From positions 1 through 52,318 of IMG/VR virus record IMGVR_UViG_3300042434_000613: DNA of 52,318 nucleotides. One strand, 5' to 3'. The position numbers were made by a program, and so were the translations under genes. Shown in pieces: positions 25,801 through 38,100 of the stretch; the first letter of the stretch is position 1; every line of letters begins with the position of its first letter. The notes under the pieces are model-generated. The model ran no database searches. It worked only from the letters and a program-made list of their open reading frames with translations, and was not told the origin of the DNA. This stretch comes from a virus.

Positions 25801-28800
25801 GCTTGGTGGTAATGTAACTGAAAATTTACCAACTATTACTGGAATTAATACTGATAATCTCGTTGTTGGTTATGCGATTAGTGCAACTTACATAGGATCT
25901 GGATCAACAATTGTATCAATCGGGGCAAGTTCTGTAACTTCTAGCAGTAACTTTACAGTTAATAGTGCCCTTGGAATTGGTACAAATATAACAATTGGAA
26001 TTGGTACAAACACCATTCTTGTAGATGGTGATTATACTACAGCAAATATTGTTGGTGCTGGTTTATCTAACGGAAACTTAGCTGGAAATACAGTAATCAC
26101 TGGTGTTACAACAAATACAATTACTTTTACGCCAGTATCTCTTAATATTGCGGTTGAAACTGGAAATACAATTTACATTATCAACAATGCAGCATTTACT
26201 TTTGTCAATGAAATCGGTGGTGACGTAATTGCAGATGGCGGCGGTCTTTTACTTTATGGATCAACAACTAGATCTTTAACTTGGGATAGAATAGACAATG
26301 CTTGGGAATCAAGCGTTAACTTCAATGTTCCAAATGGATATTCATATAAAGCAAATGGTGTTAATGTATTAGATCAAGATGCGTTAAGAATTCAAAATGC
26401 AAACATCACTGGCATTGCCACGATTAATAATTTAAATGTTACTGGTATTGGTACATTTGAAAGATTAAATGTCATTAGCGGTATTGTTACTGGAATGACC
26501 GTTGGTGTACAGACAGTCACAACTTTAAATGCAACAACGGCTTCTGTACAAACAATCTTAAATGCTAATGTAACTGGCATTGCTACATTACCAAGTACAA
26601 TCATTCAAGATTTAGAAATACCAGCTGGCGTTGGAACGGTTAATACTTTAAGAGTTAACGCAGGATTTGTAACTTCTTTAACTGTTACCACAGAAACAGT
26701 CACAGACTCCACAGTTGGTACTTCTACAATCACCACTGGTAGAATTGAAAATCTATTTGGTTTTGTTGGTGTTGTAACAAGTTTATCTGGAACTAACATA
26801 ACATATTCTGGTATTGGATCATTTGGACAAATAGACAATGTTTATTCAATTGGCATATCCACGATTGATACCTTAAATGGTGTGGTTGCTAATTATAATT
26901 CAATGATTAGCACCAGTTTCTACAACAGTGGTGTTGGAACATTTGGAAATGATGTATACATTAACAGTGGATTTGCAACCAACTTTACAATTACAAATGG
27001 AACACTTACAAACGCTAATATCACAAATGAAGTTGTAGGTTTAAGCACCATTACGATTGCTGGAATTAGTACATTAAATGTAACTAATCTTTTTGGAACA
27101 ACAAATAATCTTTCAACATTATATGTCAACACTGGGTTTGCAACAGTTTTCAATATCTTATCGGGAATCGTAACTTCTTTATATTCAAGTGGAATTGGAA
27201 GTATTCAAACATTATATGTTAATTCGGGCATAACAACAAGATCTACCATTACTGATTTAGATGTAATTGGAGTAGGTTCTTTTGCAACAATTGCTAATGT
27301 CAATACTCCATTAGGTCTTTCTACGATTGGTTACTTAACTGGTATAGACCTTAATTATAGCGGAATTGGTACAATTCAAGTATTAAATGTTGGTGTATCT
27401 ACATTTACAAACTTAACTGTAACTGGAATTGCTTCTCTTGCAAATCTTTATGGTTCTGATATACAATATACTGGAATTAGCACATTAACTGAATTAAGAG
27501 GTAATAATTTATATTACAGTGGATTATCAACTGCTGTTAACTTTAGAAGCACTGATACAATCGTTTCAGGCGCAGCTTCTATTAGTACATTACGAGCTGA
27601 TGTTGGTATAACAACGAATGCTGTCTGGACTGATGGTTATTCTGCTGGAATCACTTCTGTTGCAACGTTTAGAGCAAATAGTGGAATTATTACTACGTTA
27701 ACAGTATCCAATTCAACCCAAGGATATCTTATTGGTACTGACATTTACTACAGTGGCATTGGTAGCATTAGCACACTTAGAGTTAATGTTGGCTTTACCA
27801 CGTTCTTAAGTGGAACAAACTTAAGTTACACAGGAGTATCTACAGTAGTTTCATTGAATGCTACAGATGTAAATGTATCTGGAACTACCACAATTACTAC
27901 ATTATTAATTTCACCTAATAATCAACTTACTCATTTAAGCAATGGTACAAATCTTGCTTTTAGTGGGATTGGTACAATTGATACACTAAGATCAAATGTA
28001 GGTTTCGTCACATCTTTATCAGGATCTAATTTAAATTATTCTGGCGTTGGTACAATTGGCTCCATACAAAATATTAACATCAATAGCACTGGAATTGGAA
28101 CGTTTGGAGATATTAATGCTAATAATTTAAATGTTAGTGGAGTTGGAACTGTTGGTACGCTTAATATTACTTCTGCAAATCTTACAAGATTATCTACGGT
28201 AGATGCCATTGTAAGTGGAGCATCTTCAATTTCAATTTTAAGAGCCGATATTGGTATTACTACTAATGCTACCGCAACTAATATTAATGTTACAGGAATT
28301 GCTACTGCTGTAACTTTGGTAGCTACAAATGCAAATATTACTGGTTATGGAACAATAACTCAACTTAGAGGTACAGATTCTTACTTTACTGGAATATCGA
28401 CATTTGGTTCAATCTTTGGTGATTCTTTACAAGTAGCTACATTAGATCTTTCTGGAACAAATTTATATTATACGGGCATTGCTACGTTCTTAACATTATA
28501 CTCCTCTAATTCTTATATAACCAATATTACTGGTACAAATTTACAATATACTGGAATTAGCACTATTTCAACAATTTATAATGTTGATACAAATAGCACT
28601 GGATTTACCACTACTGGTGGATTGCATGTTGGAGCTGGCGGAACAATTATATCGGCAACTGCAGTTTCTGGAATTGGATCTGTTGGTATTAATACTTCTG
28701 ATGCTAAAGCAGCACTGCACGTTTACGGCAATTTCCAACAAGACGGTACAACTTTAACTGGTACAATTTCTACAACAAGAAACAATAATTCAGCAGTTAA

Positions 28801-29083
28801 AGTACACACTGAACTTGGAAGATTTGATTATAGATCAGTTGAGTATGTTGTTCAAGTATCTTGTGGAAATACACATCAAATTGCTAAGATTCTTTCAATT
28901 CATGATGGAAACACTGCATATAATTCTGAATACTCAAATATTACAACAGGAGTTGAAATTGCAACATTTGATGTACAAATTGATAATACAGTTCCGCCAG
29001 GATCCATTGCCTTAGTCGTTACTCCAGTTTCTAACACTGGAGTTACAACAATTGTTGCCAACTTCCAAGCAACTAGGATATAA
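22817..29083 (+). CDS. Giant repetitive tail fibre protein without S74 domain
   Basis: A 2088-aa protein. The N-terminus has the fibre signature LQLGELAINTYDGKAYLKK (about 23-41). A DUF1565-like beta-helix entry (YYVTKTGLDTNDG..., GVIVRGNGLRSTFIQP) lies at about 55-135. From about residue 475 to 2000 the chain is short beta repeats of the form LRVAGVSTF / LNVTGITTTGNFRVTG / GIGTFxxLNV. The C-terminal 100 residues are a compact non-repetitive domain (KVHTELGRFDYRSVEYVVQV...), distinct from S74. Between about 24.5 and 25.6 kb the repeats are nearly identical at DNA level. Probably a long fibre shaft in the adhesion apparatus. Confidence 0.8.
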   Translation: MSTPIRIKRSAVPGKIPTTSDLQLGELAINTYDGKAYLKKDVSGVETVINVGGGYPGQTYYVTKTGLDTNDGQNISAAFATVKKALTVATANDTILIGSGTYTEIFPLTVPQGVIVRGNGLRSTFIQPTAGTERLDAFLLNGENTIQDLSIGNFYYNSSTDTGYGFKFASNMVTTTRSPYIERVTVLNRGSTQTASDPYGFDTVDNYPTTKIAGRGALIDGSVVQSNTLEPAMLFNECTFITPNQTALKMTNGARSEWVNSFSYFSSVSIDGVSGSVGLGSTANATLKLAGVTTSISTNYVIKYYQGGPAVAIGTVTSVDGAYVTISGKGSGIFNAVGIGSTQDVRIFQSDGSTQVGTASTILWADYQKFGADLRAIGAASNFGTIGVRGDGAGVQLRLFGYNFGCVGSGKTFTQDPTLTVRSNEAVQLNGGRVFFQSVDQLGNFRVGNIFEISQETGAVSLASTSDINIAGTATIQNLNVTGVSTFSDPILHSDSNFNTDQTTYNLINSAAGAVNFAGAGTSIVIGATTGITTIRNYRVNLSGGQDSFTTTDGTLVVAGGVGISSNLNVGKDFKVTGVSTFVSPVRLDSSLRVAGVSTFVQSINANSTLNVTGVSTLTGNVRLGGQLNVAGISTLVGDSMLSSNLRVAGVSTFVQSIDANSTLNVTGVSTLTGNVRLGGQLRVAGISTFVDDVELGDHLRVAGVSTFVSSTMINSNLNVTGITTTGNFRVTGVSTLTGDTNLTNNLNVGGITTTSTFRVTGISTLTGNVEMSNALRVSGVSTFVGDSMFSANMRVAGVSTFVSSAMINSNLSVTGITTTENFRVTGVSTLTGNTNLTNNLNVGGITTTSTFRVTGISTLTGNVELSNALRVAGVSTFNNPAMINSNLNVTGITTTGNFRVTGISTLTGDVRLDNNLTVAGIGTISDFTISSGIITGPSAIVIDPATVGNNTGSVRIKGDFYVDGTTTTINSTAIEVADPLIGIGTTAINLSYVKLGGNVTENLPTITGINTDNLVVGYAISATYIGSGSTIVSIGASSVTSSSNFTVNSALGIGTNITIGIGTNTILVDGDYTTANIVGAGLSNGNLAGNTVITGVTTNTITFTPVSLNIAVETGNTIYIINNAAFTFVNEIGGDVIADGGGLLLYGSTTRSLTWDRIDNAWESSVNFNVPNGYSYKANGVNVLDQDALRIQNANITGIATINNLNVTGIGTFERLNVISGIVTGMTVGVQTVTTLNATTASVQTILNANVTGIATLPSTIIQDLEIPAGVGTVNTLRVNAGFVTSLTVTTETVTDSTVGTSTITTGRIENLFGFVGVVTSLSGTNITYSGIGSFGQIDNVYSIGISTIDTLNGVVANYNSMISTSFYNSGVGTFGNDVYINSGFATNFTITNGTLTNANITNEVVGLSTITIAGISTLNVTNLFGTTNNLSTLYVNTGFATVFNILSGIVTSLYSSGIGSIQTLYVNSGITTRSTITDLDVIGVGSFATIANVNTPLGLSTIGYLTGIDLNYSGIGTIQVLNVGVSTFTNLTVTGIASLANLYGSDIQYTGISTLTELRGNNLYYSGLSTAVNFRSTDTIVSGAASISTLRADVGITTNAVWTDGYSAGITSVATFRANSGIITTLTVSNSTQGYLIGTDIYYSGIGSISTLRVNVGFTTFLSGTNLSYTGVSTVVSLNATDVNVSGTTTITTLLISPNNQLTHLSNGTNLAFSGIGTIDTLRSNVGFVTSLSGSNLNYSGVGTIGSIQNININSTGIGTFGDINANNLNVSGVGTVGTLNITSANLTRLSTVDAIVSGASSISILRADIGITTNATATNINVTGIATAVTLVATNANITGYGTITQLRGTDSYFTGISTFGSIFGDSLQVATLDLSGTNLYYTGIATFLTLYSSNSYITNITGTNLQYTGISTISTIYNVDTNSTGFTTTGGLHVGAGGTIISATAVSGIGSVGINTSDAKAALHVYGNFQQDGTTLTGTISTTRNNNSAVKVHTELGRFDYRSVEYVVQVSCGNTHQIAKILSIHDGNTAYNSEYSNITTGVEIATFDVQIDNTVPPGSIALVVTPVSNTGVTTIVANFQATRI
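24589..25560 (+). repeat. Near-identical tandem repeats inside the fibre gene
   Basis: A 63-base block at 24631-24693 recurs exactly at 24793-24855, a shift of 162 bases (54 codons). Its flanks (LRVAGVSTFVQS) are nearly identical too. Further on, the block encoding INSNLNVTGITTT...LTNNLNVGGITTTSTFRVTG recurs in larger units of about 100 codons around 24950-25130 and 25240-25430. Confidence 0.8.
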
Positions 29084-29086
29084 ATA
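29079..29086 (+). promoter_or_regulatory. T4 late promoter TATAAATA for the third giant fibre
   Basis: A perfect late octamer embedded in the stop of the preceding fibre gene (ATA TAA ATA). It lies 36 bases before the TTG start at 29122. Confidence 0.75.
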
Positions 29087-29121
29087 ACTGAAGAAAAATA
29101 ACGCAAAGGGGATAGTGAACC

Positions 29122-32100
29122 TTGGCTGATCAGAACTTTAGAGTTAAGCATGGTATCTCTATTGATACCAATCGATTAGTAGACGTAAACAGAAATATTA
29201 ATGCTGGTGTAACCACATTTGCACATACTAAAGTAACAGGAATTACCACTGTTGGTATTATTTCTGCCACCAATGGTGCTGGTGGAATGGGGATTGTTAC
29301 TTTCCAATCCCAAGTTGCAATTGAAAGTGGAGCGCAAAGAATTACAATTGCTCCACCTAGTCAAAACGCTGGATTTGTTTCTTCTTATAACTTAACTCTA
29401 CCAGCAAAAGCTGGTACTGATGGTCAAGTTTTAACATATGGGCCTAATGGCATCCTTGGATTTAATACCAATGGTCTTTATGAAAACCGCTATTATGTTT
29501 CATCTGCAAATGGTGACGATTCCTTTGACGGACGTTCAAAACCATTTGCTACAATTAAGAAAGCAGCTCAAGCAGCATCATTCAGGTCATTTCAACTTCC
29601 TGGTGGTAGATATTTAGATGCTGGTAATTTACTTGCGTTAAATAAATCATTTATTCAACACGAGGTTGTTTCATACTTAGAATTTAATTATCCAAATATT
29701 ACCACTGATAAACCAGATTATGATCGTGCAACTTGCATTAGAGACGTAGGATATATTGTAGATGCAATTGTTTATGACCTTTCATTTGGTGGTAACTCAA
29801 AAACTGTTGAAGCTGCATTAGCATATTGGGTTGGCGGAGTTTCTTATGTTGCTGGTGAGGAAGAGGAAGCGTTACACGCATACAACTATATTAATTTCTT
29901 AGGACAATATGTAATTAATAATCAAACACCACCTACATTATACCAGACTTCAATTTCTCAACAGTTTGATTTTACTGTTATTGATGATCCTGCAAATGTA
30001 AATTCTAATTATTTTCATAGAAGAAAAGACGCTAGAAATAGAATTGTAGCAAATAGACAGGAGATTATTGACAAGTCTCTTGCTGCAGTTGCCATTGCAC
30101 ATTCAGACTTCTATTTCCCTGGAGAGCAGTCAACCAATACTCGTTCAAGATTCTATGATTCTTATCGTTTGATTCAACAAAATCGTCAAACAATTATTAA
30201 CTATGCATATGCAGGTATTGCTACTGCATATCCATCTTTTGTTCAGCCAAATCCAGCAAAATGTCAGAGAGATTTGGGATATTTTGTTGATGCAGTTTCA
30301 ACAGACGTATTTACTGGCGGCAACAGTTATTCTAGAGAATTTGTATTTAAGTATTTCACTGGTGTAGGTATCGGCAGCCTTGCTGGTGAAGAACAGCAAA
30401 CAATTTATGCGTTCCGTTATGCTGGAACCTTAATGAAGGAAGCTCTGACAAACCAACTTCCAATTAAAGATCTTACCATTACCGCAGATCCTGCAACTGG
30501 TTCAAACACCAGTGCAGCTTCTTGTGCTAACGTACAATCAAACGTCGATAACCTTGTAGGCATTGTTACAACAACAATTGGTGCTGGTAGCACAGCTGGT
30601 ATTGCAACTGCAAATAATGGTTATTTTGCAGGCATCACTACATCATGTAATGTAGTTTGCGGTAGTATTGGTATTGGTTCAACTAACATTATTGGTGGTC
30701 GTAAGTGTGCCAGAGACCTTGGCTACATTGTTGATGCTATTGCTCAAGATATTTCTTATGGTTCTAACCAGCACATTGTTTATGCAACTAAAAAATACTT
30801 CAATGGAGCTGGAGCTGCCTTAACAACTGGGCTGCTTGGTGAAGAAGCTCAATCTATTACTGCCTTTGTAGCTGCCAGAGAATATGCTAAAAAGGCAATT
30901 ACAAATCAATTAAACTCTCAAGATTTAACTATTATTGCCGATGCAGCAACTGGATTTAACACTGATCCAGCCTCTTGTGCAAATATTCAAACAAACATTG
31001 ATAATATTGTTGGCATTCTTACTGTAGCTATTGGTAATAGTAGTCTCGCCACAGTTCCAGCACCAGGAATCGGAACAATCACTGATTGTGCTGATGTAAG
31101 ATCTGCTGTTGCTAGCTATGTTGGAATTATTACAAGTGTCATTGGTATTGGAACAACTGCTGCACCTGCAGTAAGTCTACCAACAACACTATCAAAACCA
31201 ATTGCAATTATTGTTGAAGCTGGTGATTATGTTGAAGATAATCCAATTATTCTTTATGAAGATGTTGCTGTATTAGGTGATAACCTTAGAAATACAATTA
31301 TTCGTCCTCAAAATGCTGGTAAAGACTTATTCCGTGTAAGGAATGGTTGTTATATTACCAACTTTGCGATGAAAGATAATGTGGATGCTGCTGGTGTTCC
31401 ACAATTTACATTTGATAACGCAGTTGCATTTGATGATCCTAGTGATCCATTTACAAGCAGAACTGGTTATGCAACCAAAACAACGAAGTCAGTAATGACT
31501 CGTTCTCCATATGTTCAAAACGCATCTATTCTGTCATTCTTAGGTGCAAATGGTATTCTTGTAGATGGTAGTAAAGTTGCCACACCAAACGTTCCTATTG
31601 TTTCTGAAGAAGTTGAAACACCAGTTTTAGGAGCACAGCCTGAACAAGGTAAATCCATGGTTGCTGCCGCCTTTACTATGGTTTCGTTTGGTGGTATTGG
31701 TTGGCGTGTTATTAACGACGGATATTCTCAGGTTGTTTCTTGCTTCCAAATCTTCTGTCGTTATGGATCTCTTGCACAGTCTGGTGGATACTTATCGATT
31801 ACAAACTCTGCAACCAACTTCGGATTCTATGCTCTAAGATCTACTGGATTTAGTCAAAATTCATTTTTCTTTGACCGTGGTAGAATTGCTGCTACGGGTA
31901 CTTCGGGCGGTCTTCAAACACTAAGAGTTGTTGGCTTAGGTAGGACAGATCAAGACTTATATGTTACTAGATTTTTCAATAATTCATTAAGTGATTTAAC
32001 ATCAAACTTTAAACCAGTTGTTACACAAGCAACCGTTAGTGTAGCTGTAGGTGTTAATACTGTTACCGATAGAATTACAATTGTGTCTCATCCATTTACA

Positions 32101-35100
32101 CAAGGAGACACAGTACTTTATCTTGGTGATGAAAATGCAACACCTAAAGTTGTAATTGAGGGACTTGTTAGCGGTAACCAATATTATTTAAATTACATTG
32201 ATAATAATACATTTACTCTCTATGAAGATGATAGTTTTACTCGATTAGTTGATTTAAAATCCGCACCAGTTGGTATTAATACTTTCCAAAAAGGTAATAT
32301 TGAATTTTTTGCAAATGAAATTATTGATACACACAACTCTTATCAAGTTATTGGTATTGCAACAACTGGTGGAACACCACAGTTTACTTCTGGAAGACAG
32401 GTTACTCAAACTGTAAGTGGAGGAACAGCTGTTGGCTATGCAGTTACTTATAATAATACATCAAGAGAACTATTAGTTTCTGTAGAAACTTCTGGAGGAA
32501 TTAGAAGATTCTTTGGTGTTTCTGGTGGAGCAAATGGTCAAATTGCAGATCACCAAGGATCGCCAGTTAATTTCTACACCACAACAGTTACAGGAGTAAG
32601 TACATATTATACAATTGAAACAACAATCGCCTCAACACCAGCTGGAACTACAATTTCTGGTATTGCAAGTCTTCCTCAAACATATTATTGCCATTTCCAC
32701 AGACCATCTATTGTTAACTCTTCAGGTCATACTTGGGAATATTCTGGTTCTGGTATTGACTATAATGCATTACCACAAAACGGAGGAAAAACCAACGTAG
32801 CAACTGAACAAACATTTTCTCTTGGTGGTCGTGTTTACTCTTCAGGTACTAACGAACTTGGAGACTTTAAAGTTGGTAACTTTATTACTGCATACAACAG
32901 AACTGGTAACATTATTTTCAATAACAAAGTTACAATTGGTCAGTTAGACTCTCTTAGATTAAGTCTTTCTGGTGGTGTTGCTGTTGAAGAATTCTCAACT
33001 GATGTTGGACTTGGTGATAATGAAACTGGTGGTGCTAAGAACTCCAGAGTTTCGACACAGCTTGCAGTTAGAACATTCCTGAACAATAGATTAGGAAACG
33101 TTATTGATAAAACTGTTTCTACAAACGCTGTTCCTAGTGCGATTGTTCAGTTAAACGCAACTGGTCAAATTAACGCAGACCTTATTCCACCTAAAGTTGT
33201 TAATTACTATAGATCAAATGTCAGTGGTGGTAGAACGGAACTTGTTGATCAAATTCCACCGATTAATGTTTTAAGTGGGGATACAGTTCTTGAACCAGGA
33301 CAAGGTTATGTTCTTACACAAGATGTATTTGGTCAATTCTTAAAATTATCAAGCAACACAGCCAACTATAATTTCCCAAATGGATTTACTGTAACTAGTG
33401 CTGGTAGTGCTGGTGGAGCAATTGGTGTTGTTACCGCTCCAACTTCCGTTGGTTATGGTACAACTGGTTTAGTTAAAGGTGTTCTATTAAGTGTAAGTAT
33501 TACTTCTGGTGGTTCTGGATATACCAATCCAGGTGTTTATACTTGTGTTCTTGACAGAAGCACAGGAATTGGAACCAGTGCAAGAGCATCAATTACTGTT
33601 AGTGGATCTGGAACAGTAACTGGAATTGATATTGATTATGGTGGTAGATATTATGCATCTGGAGACGTACTTACAATTAATAATGATAGTTTACTTGGTG
33701 GAAGAAGTGGCGGCGCAAGATTTAATGCTACTGTAGGGGGAAGTGGAGTTGAAACTCGATTATATTTAAGATTAACAAATAATCAAAAATTCACTGGTTC
33801 TTCAACTACTCCAGATTACATTGAAGACGGAGATGCTGTTGGTGTTTCGACAAGTTTAACTTCAACATATACTGTAAACTTTGATCCTACTGATATTTCT
33901 ACAGGCGGTAATGTAGATTTTGCGAATGATAGAATTGTTGTCGGTGTAACCACACTTACTGATGGCGATCCAATTGTATATACTGCAAATGGTGGTAACG
34001 TTGTTCAAGATCTGACTGGAGGGGAAACATATTTTATCAAGAGAGTTGGCATTTCTTCTGTTGAATTATATACAACATATGCACTTTCTACTAAGTTAAC
34101 TTTAAGCAGCAGTGGTACTGGTACACACAGTATAGTAAGATCTGGTATTAACACCGCTGAAAATGCGATTGTCTTTGAAAAGCATGTATTTAGCACTGGA
34201 GATGCTGTAAGAGTTACTGGTTCTGTTCCAGTAGGTGTAACAACAGGAAATTACTATTACATTGGATCAAAAACAACCAACTCCTTTACATTGCATGAGG
34301 CAAGAGCAGATGCCATTGCTTCTATTAACGGTTCTACTTTTAATGCTGTAGGACTTGCAACAGCTTCAGGAACAATGACGTTTACTAAACAAAACGTTAC
34401 ATATAATGGTCAAACAAATACTTCTTCTAACCTGATTGATAATTATACGGTTCTCGCCTCTGGTGTTATTGATGCTGCTAATATTACTTCAGGAACTGTA
34501 TCTCCATCAAGACTCGGTAGTGGAACAGCTAACTCTGATACTTTCTTAAGAGGTGATTCTGTATTTGAAAAGGTTGTTAAATCTGTAGGTATTGCGACCA
34601 CAGAACCAGTAACTGTTACAGGTTCATCTTTTGATGCGGCTCCTGGTGGTGTTGGTGTTAATACTTATTATGGAAAAGTTAATATTTCAATAAATCGTGT
34701 TGCTTCTACACTTGAAAACTTCTCAACCCTTGGTGTTGCTAAATTTAGAACATCAACATTTAGTATTACATCTAATGGTGAAGTCAGCATTAAAAGTTCT
34801 GCTACTGGAGATGTTGATGCGGCAACATTGGGAGGACAAGCTGGAGCATATTACCTCAATCCTGTAAACTTTACAGGATCTGTTCCTATTTCAAAAGGTG
34901 GTACTGGTTTATCGGCTCTTCCATCTGCAGGTTCAATCTTACAAGGAAATGGAACTGGTTATGATCTTGTAACTTCTCCAACACTTTCTGGTAATTTAAC
35001 ATTAACTGCTGGTGGTAATTTTATAGCCGTTGGTGCTGCAATTACTAATGCCAACATCAGTGGTTTTGGTACAGTTGCTAATTTAGGTTCTACAAATGCT

Positions 35101-38100
35101 ACAATAAGTGGCATTGCAACTTATAGTGGTTCAGGCAATAACATCAATCAAACTGCAGGTACAGCAGCACTGAATAGATTAACTGTTACTGGTATCACCA
35201 CATTTACAGGTCAAGCAAATTATGGAACAATTTCTGGAACTACATTAACTAACACTGGAACTGCAAATATTACTAACATTAATGCTACTGGTGTGGTTAC
35301 ATTCAGTGGTTCTGGAAATCATATTAACTGTCAAAATGGTACTGCAGTTTTCAACAGAGCAGTATTCTCTGGTATCTCAACATTCCTTGGACTTGTTAAT
35401 GTTGGTTCTGCTAACTACACCACTGTTGATGTTGGTGGAACTTTAACAACACAGAATTTTGTTGTTACTGGTGTTTCAACATTAGGAAGATTGCAAGTTT
35501 CAAATACAACTGCAGGAAATACCTTAACCATGTCTGGTGTTTCCACATTTACTGGAACAGTTAATACCAATACTTTAACTATGAGTGCCACTTCAACGGC
35601 AACTCTTCCAAATATAACAAATACAAATACCGTAACTAGTGGTATTACTACATTTAGTGGTTCCGCAAATAACATTAACCAGACTGCTGGTACTGCAGCT
35701 ATTAATAGATTAACTGTTGCTGGTATTTCTACCTTTACTGGATTGGTAAATTATGGTTCAATTAGTGGAACTACAATAACCAATAGCGGAACTGCAGCAT
35801 TAACAAATCAAACTGTTTCTGGTATCACTACATTTAGTGGTTCCGCAAATAACATTAACCAGACTGCTGGTACTGCCGCTCTCAATAGACTTACCGTTGC
35901 TGGTGTTTCCACACTCTCAGGCAATCTTACTCTTGCATCTGGTTCTGTATTAACGATTAGTAATACTGGAAATAGCATCAATCAAACTGCTGGTACTGCA
36001 CAGTTAAACAATGTTAATGTTGTTGGCGTTACTACAGTACAATCTCTATTCTTCACTTCTTTAGGCGGTTCTGCTGGCGCAACATTACCATCTATTGCAA
36101 ACACAAACATTACGATTTCAGGTGTAGCCACATATAGTGGTGCTGGTAATAATATTAACCAAACTGCAGGTACTGCTGCTCTGAATAGACTTACCGTTGC
36201 TGGTGTTTCTACCTTCACTGGTCAATTAAATGCTGGTACAATTTCTGCTACTTCATTAGCAGGTACATTAAACAATACATTAACAATTTCTTCTCCTCTT
36301 ACAGGAACTTCTTACAATAACTCTGCCGCTGTTACCTTAGGTATTAATGCTACCAGTGCCAATACAGCAAACTTTGTTGTTCAGCGTGGTGCATCTGGCG
36401 AATTTACCGCTGGAGCAATCACAGCAACTGGATTAACACTCAATGGGGGTGGTTCTACAACTTCTGCACAATTAACCTTTAGTGGCACAACAAACAACTG
36501 GATTAATTTTGGTACAACTGGTGTTGCTGCTCCTGCGTTTACAACTAGAAGTGTAGGCACAAAAGTTGTTTACTACACTAATCTCAGCGGATCTAGTGCA
36601 GACTATGCAGCAGGTATTGAAGGTAGTACATTATGGCATTCAGTTCCAACTACCTCCGAACAATTTAGATGGTACGGAGGAACAACTCTTGCAGCTACCT
36701 TAACAGGTGCTGGCGTATTCACTGCAGTTGGAACAGTTCAAGGTACAAGATTAATTTCCACCATTGCAACAGGAACTGCTCCATTAACAGTTACTTCAAC
36801 CACTCAAGTTTCCAATCTTAACGCTTCACTTCTTGAAGGTTATGCAACAGCAACCGCAAATACTGGAAATACTATTGTAAGACGTGATGCTTCTGGTAAC
36901 TTTACTGCTGGTACTATTACTTCTTCACAATTAACATGCACTGGAAACATATTACAAACTACGGGAGGGTCTTTCCATAGAATTGCATATACCTCGGCAG
37001 ATAATAGTTATTCTGCAACAATGTGGTGGAATGGACTTGTTCTTGGAAATAACGGAACCAATTTTATTGTTGCTGGCAGAACAAATGGAGGTGGTTCACT
37101 TGCTTTCTATGTTAATAATACATCAGATCTTACAAGTAATACAACTCCAGGTGGAACACTTGCATTAACATTAGCAAGTACAGGAGCTGCTACATTTGGT
37201 TCCACGGTTTCTGCTACTACTTATACTTCTACAGTTGCAACAGGCACTGCTCCATTAACGGTTACCTCCACAACTCAGGTTACAAACCTAAATGCACAAT
37301 ATCTTAATGGGTTGTTATCAGCAACAGCAAATACGGCAAATACAATTGTTTCTCGTGATGCTTCTGGTAACTTTAGTGCTGGTACAATTACTGCTACATC
37401 ATTCTCTGGCTCTCTTGCCAACACATTAACTTTAAATACATCTGGAACTGGTCTTTCTGGTTCTACTACATTTAATAACTCTGGAGCTGCTACATTTACT
37501 GTAACATCCAATGCAACTTCAGCAAATACTGGTTCAGCGATTGTTGCTCGTGATGCTTCTGGAAACTTTAGTGCTGGTACAATCACTGCGTCTTTAACTG
37601 GTAATGTAACTGGTAATGTATCTGGTACTGCCGCCAATATTTCAAATGCAGGAACAGTAACTCTTGCAACAGCAATTGAATCTAACTCAATTACTATTAC
37701 ACAACCTACATATACTACTGATCAACCAGTTAAATTATTAAACTTTGACTGGTATGGAAATACTTGGTCTTTGGGAAATATTAGAAGTGGAGCTACACCT
37801 TCAAATGGATTTGGTGTTTATTCTAGTGGCACTGAAAGAGCAAGATTTACTACTAGTGGATTAACAGTCGGTGGAACAGTAACTGCAAATTCCGACATTA
37901 AACTTAAGGCAAATATTAAGACTATTTCTGATGCTCTTAATAAAGTTTTAAGTTTACGTGGAGTTGAATATGATCGTGTTGATATGAATAATGAACATCA
38001 AATTGGTGTTATTGCTCAAGAAATCGAATCAGTAATACCTGAAGTTGTTGTTGAAAATTCAAATGGCATTAAATCAGTTGCTTATGGAAACATTACTGCA

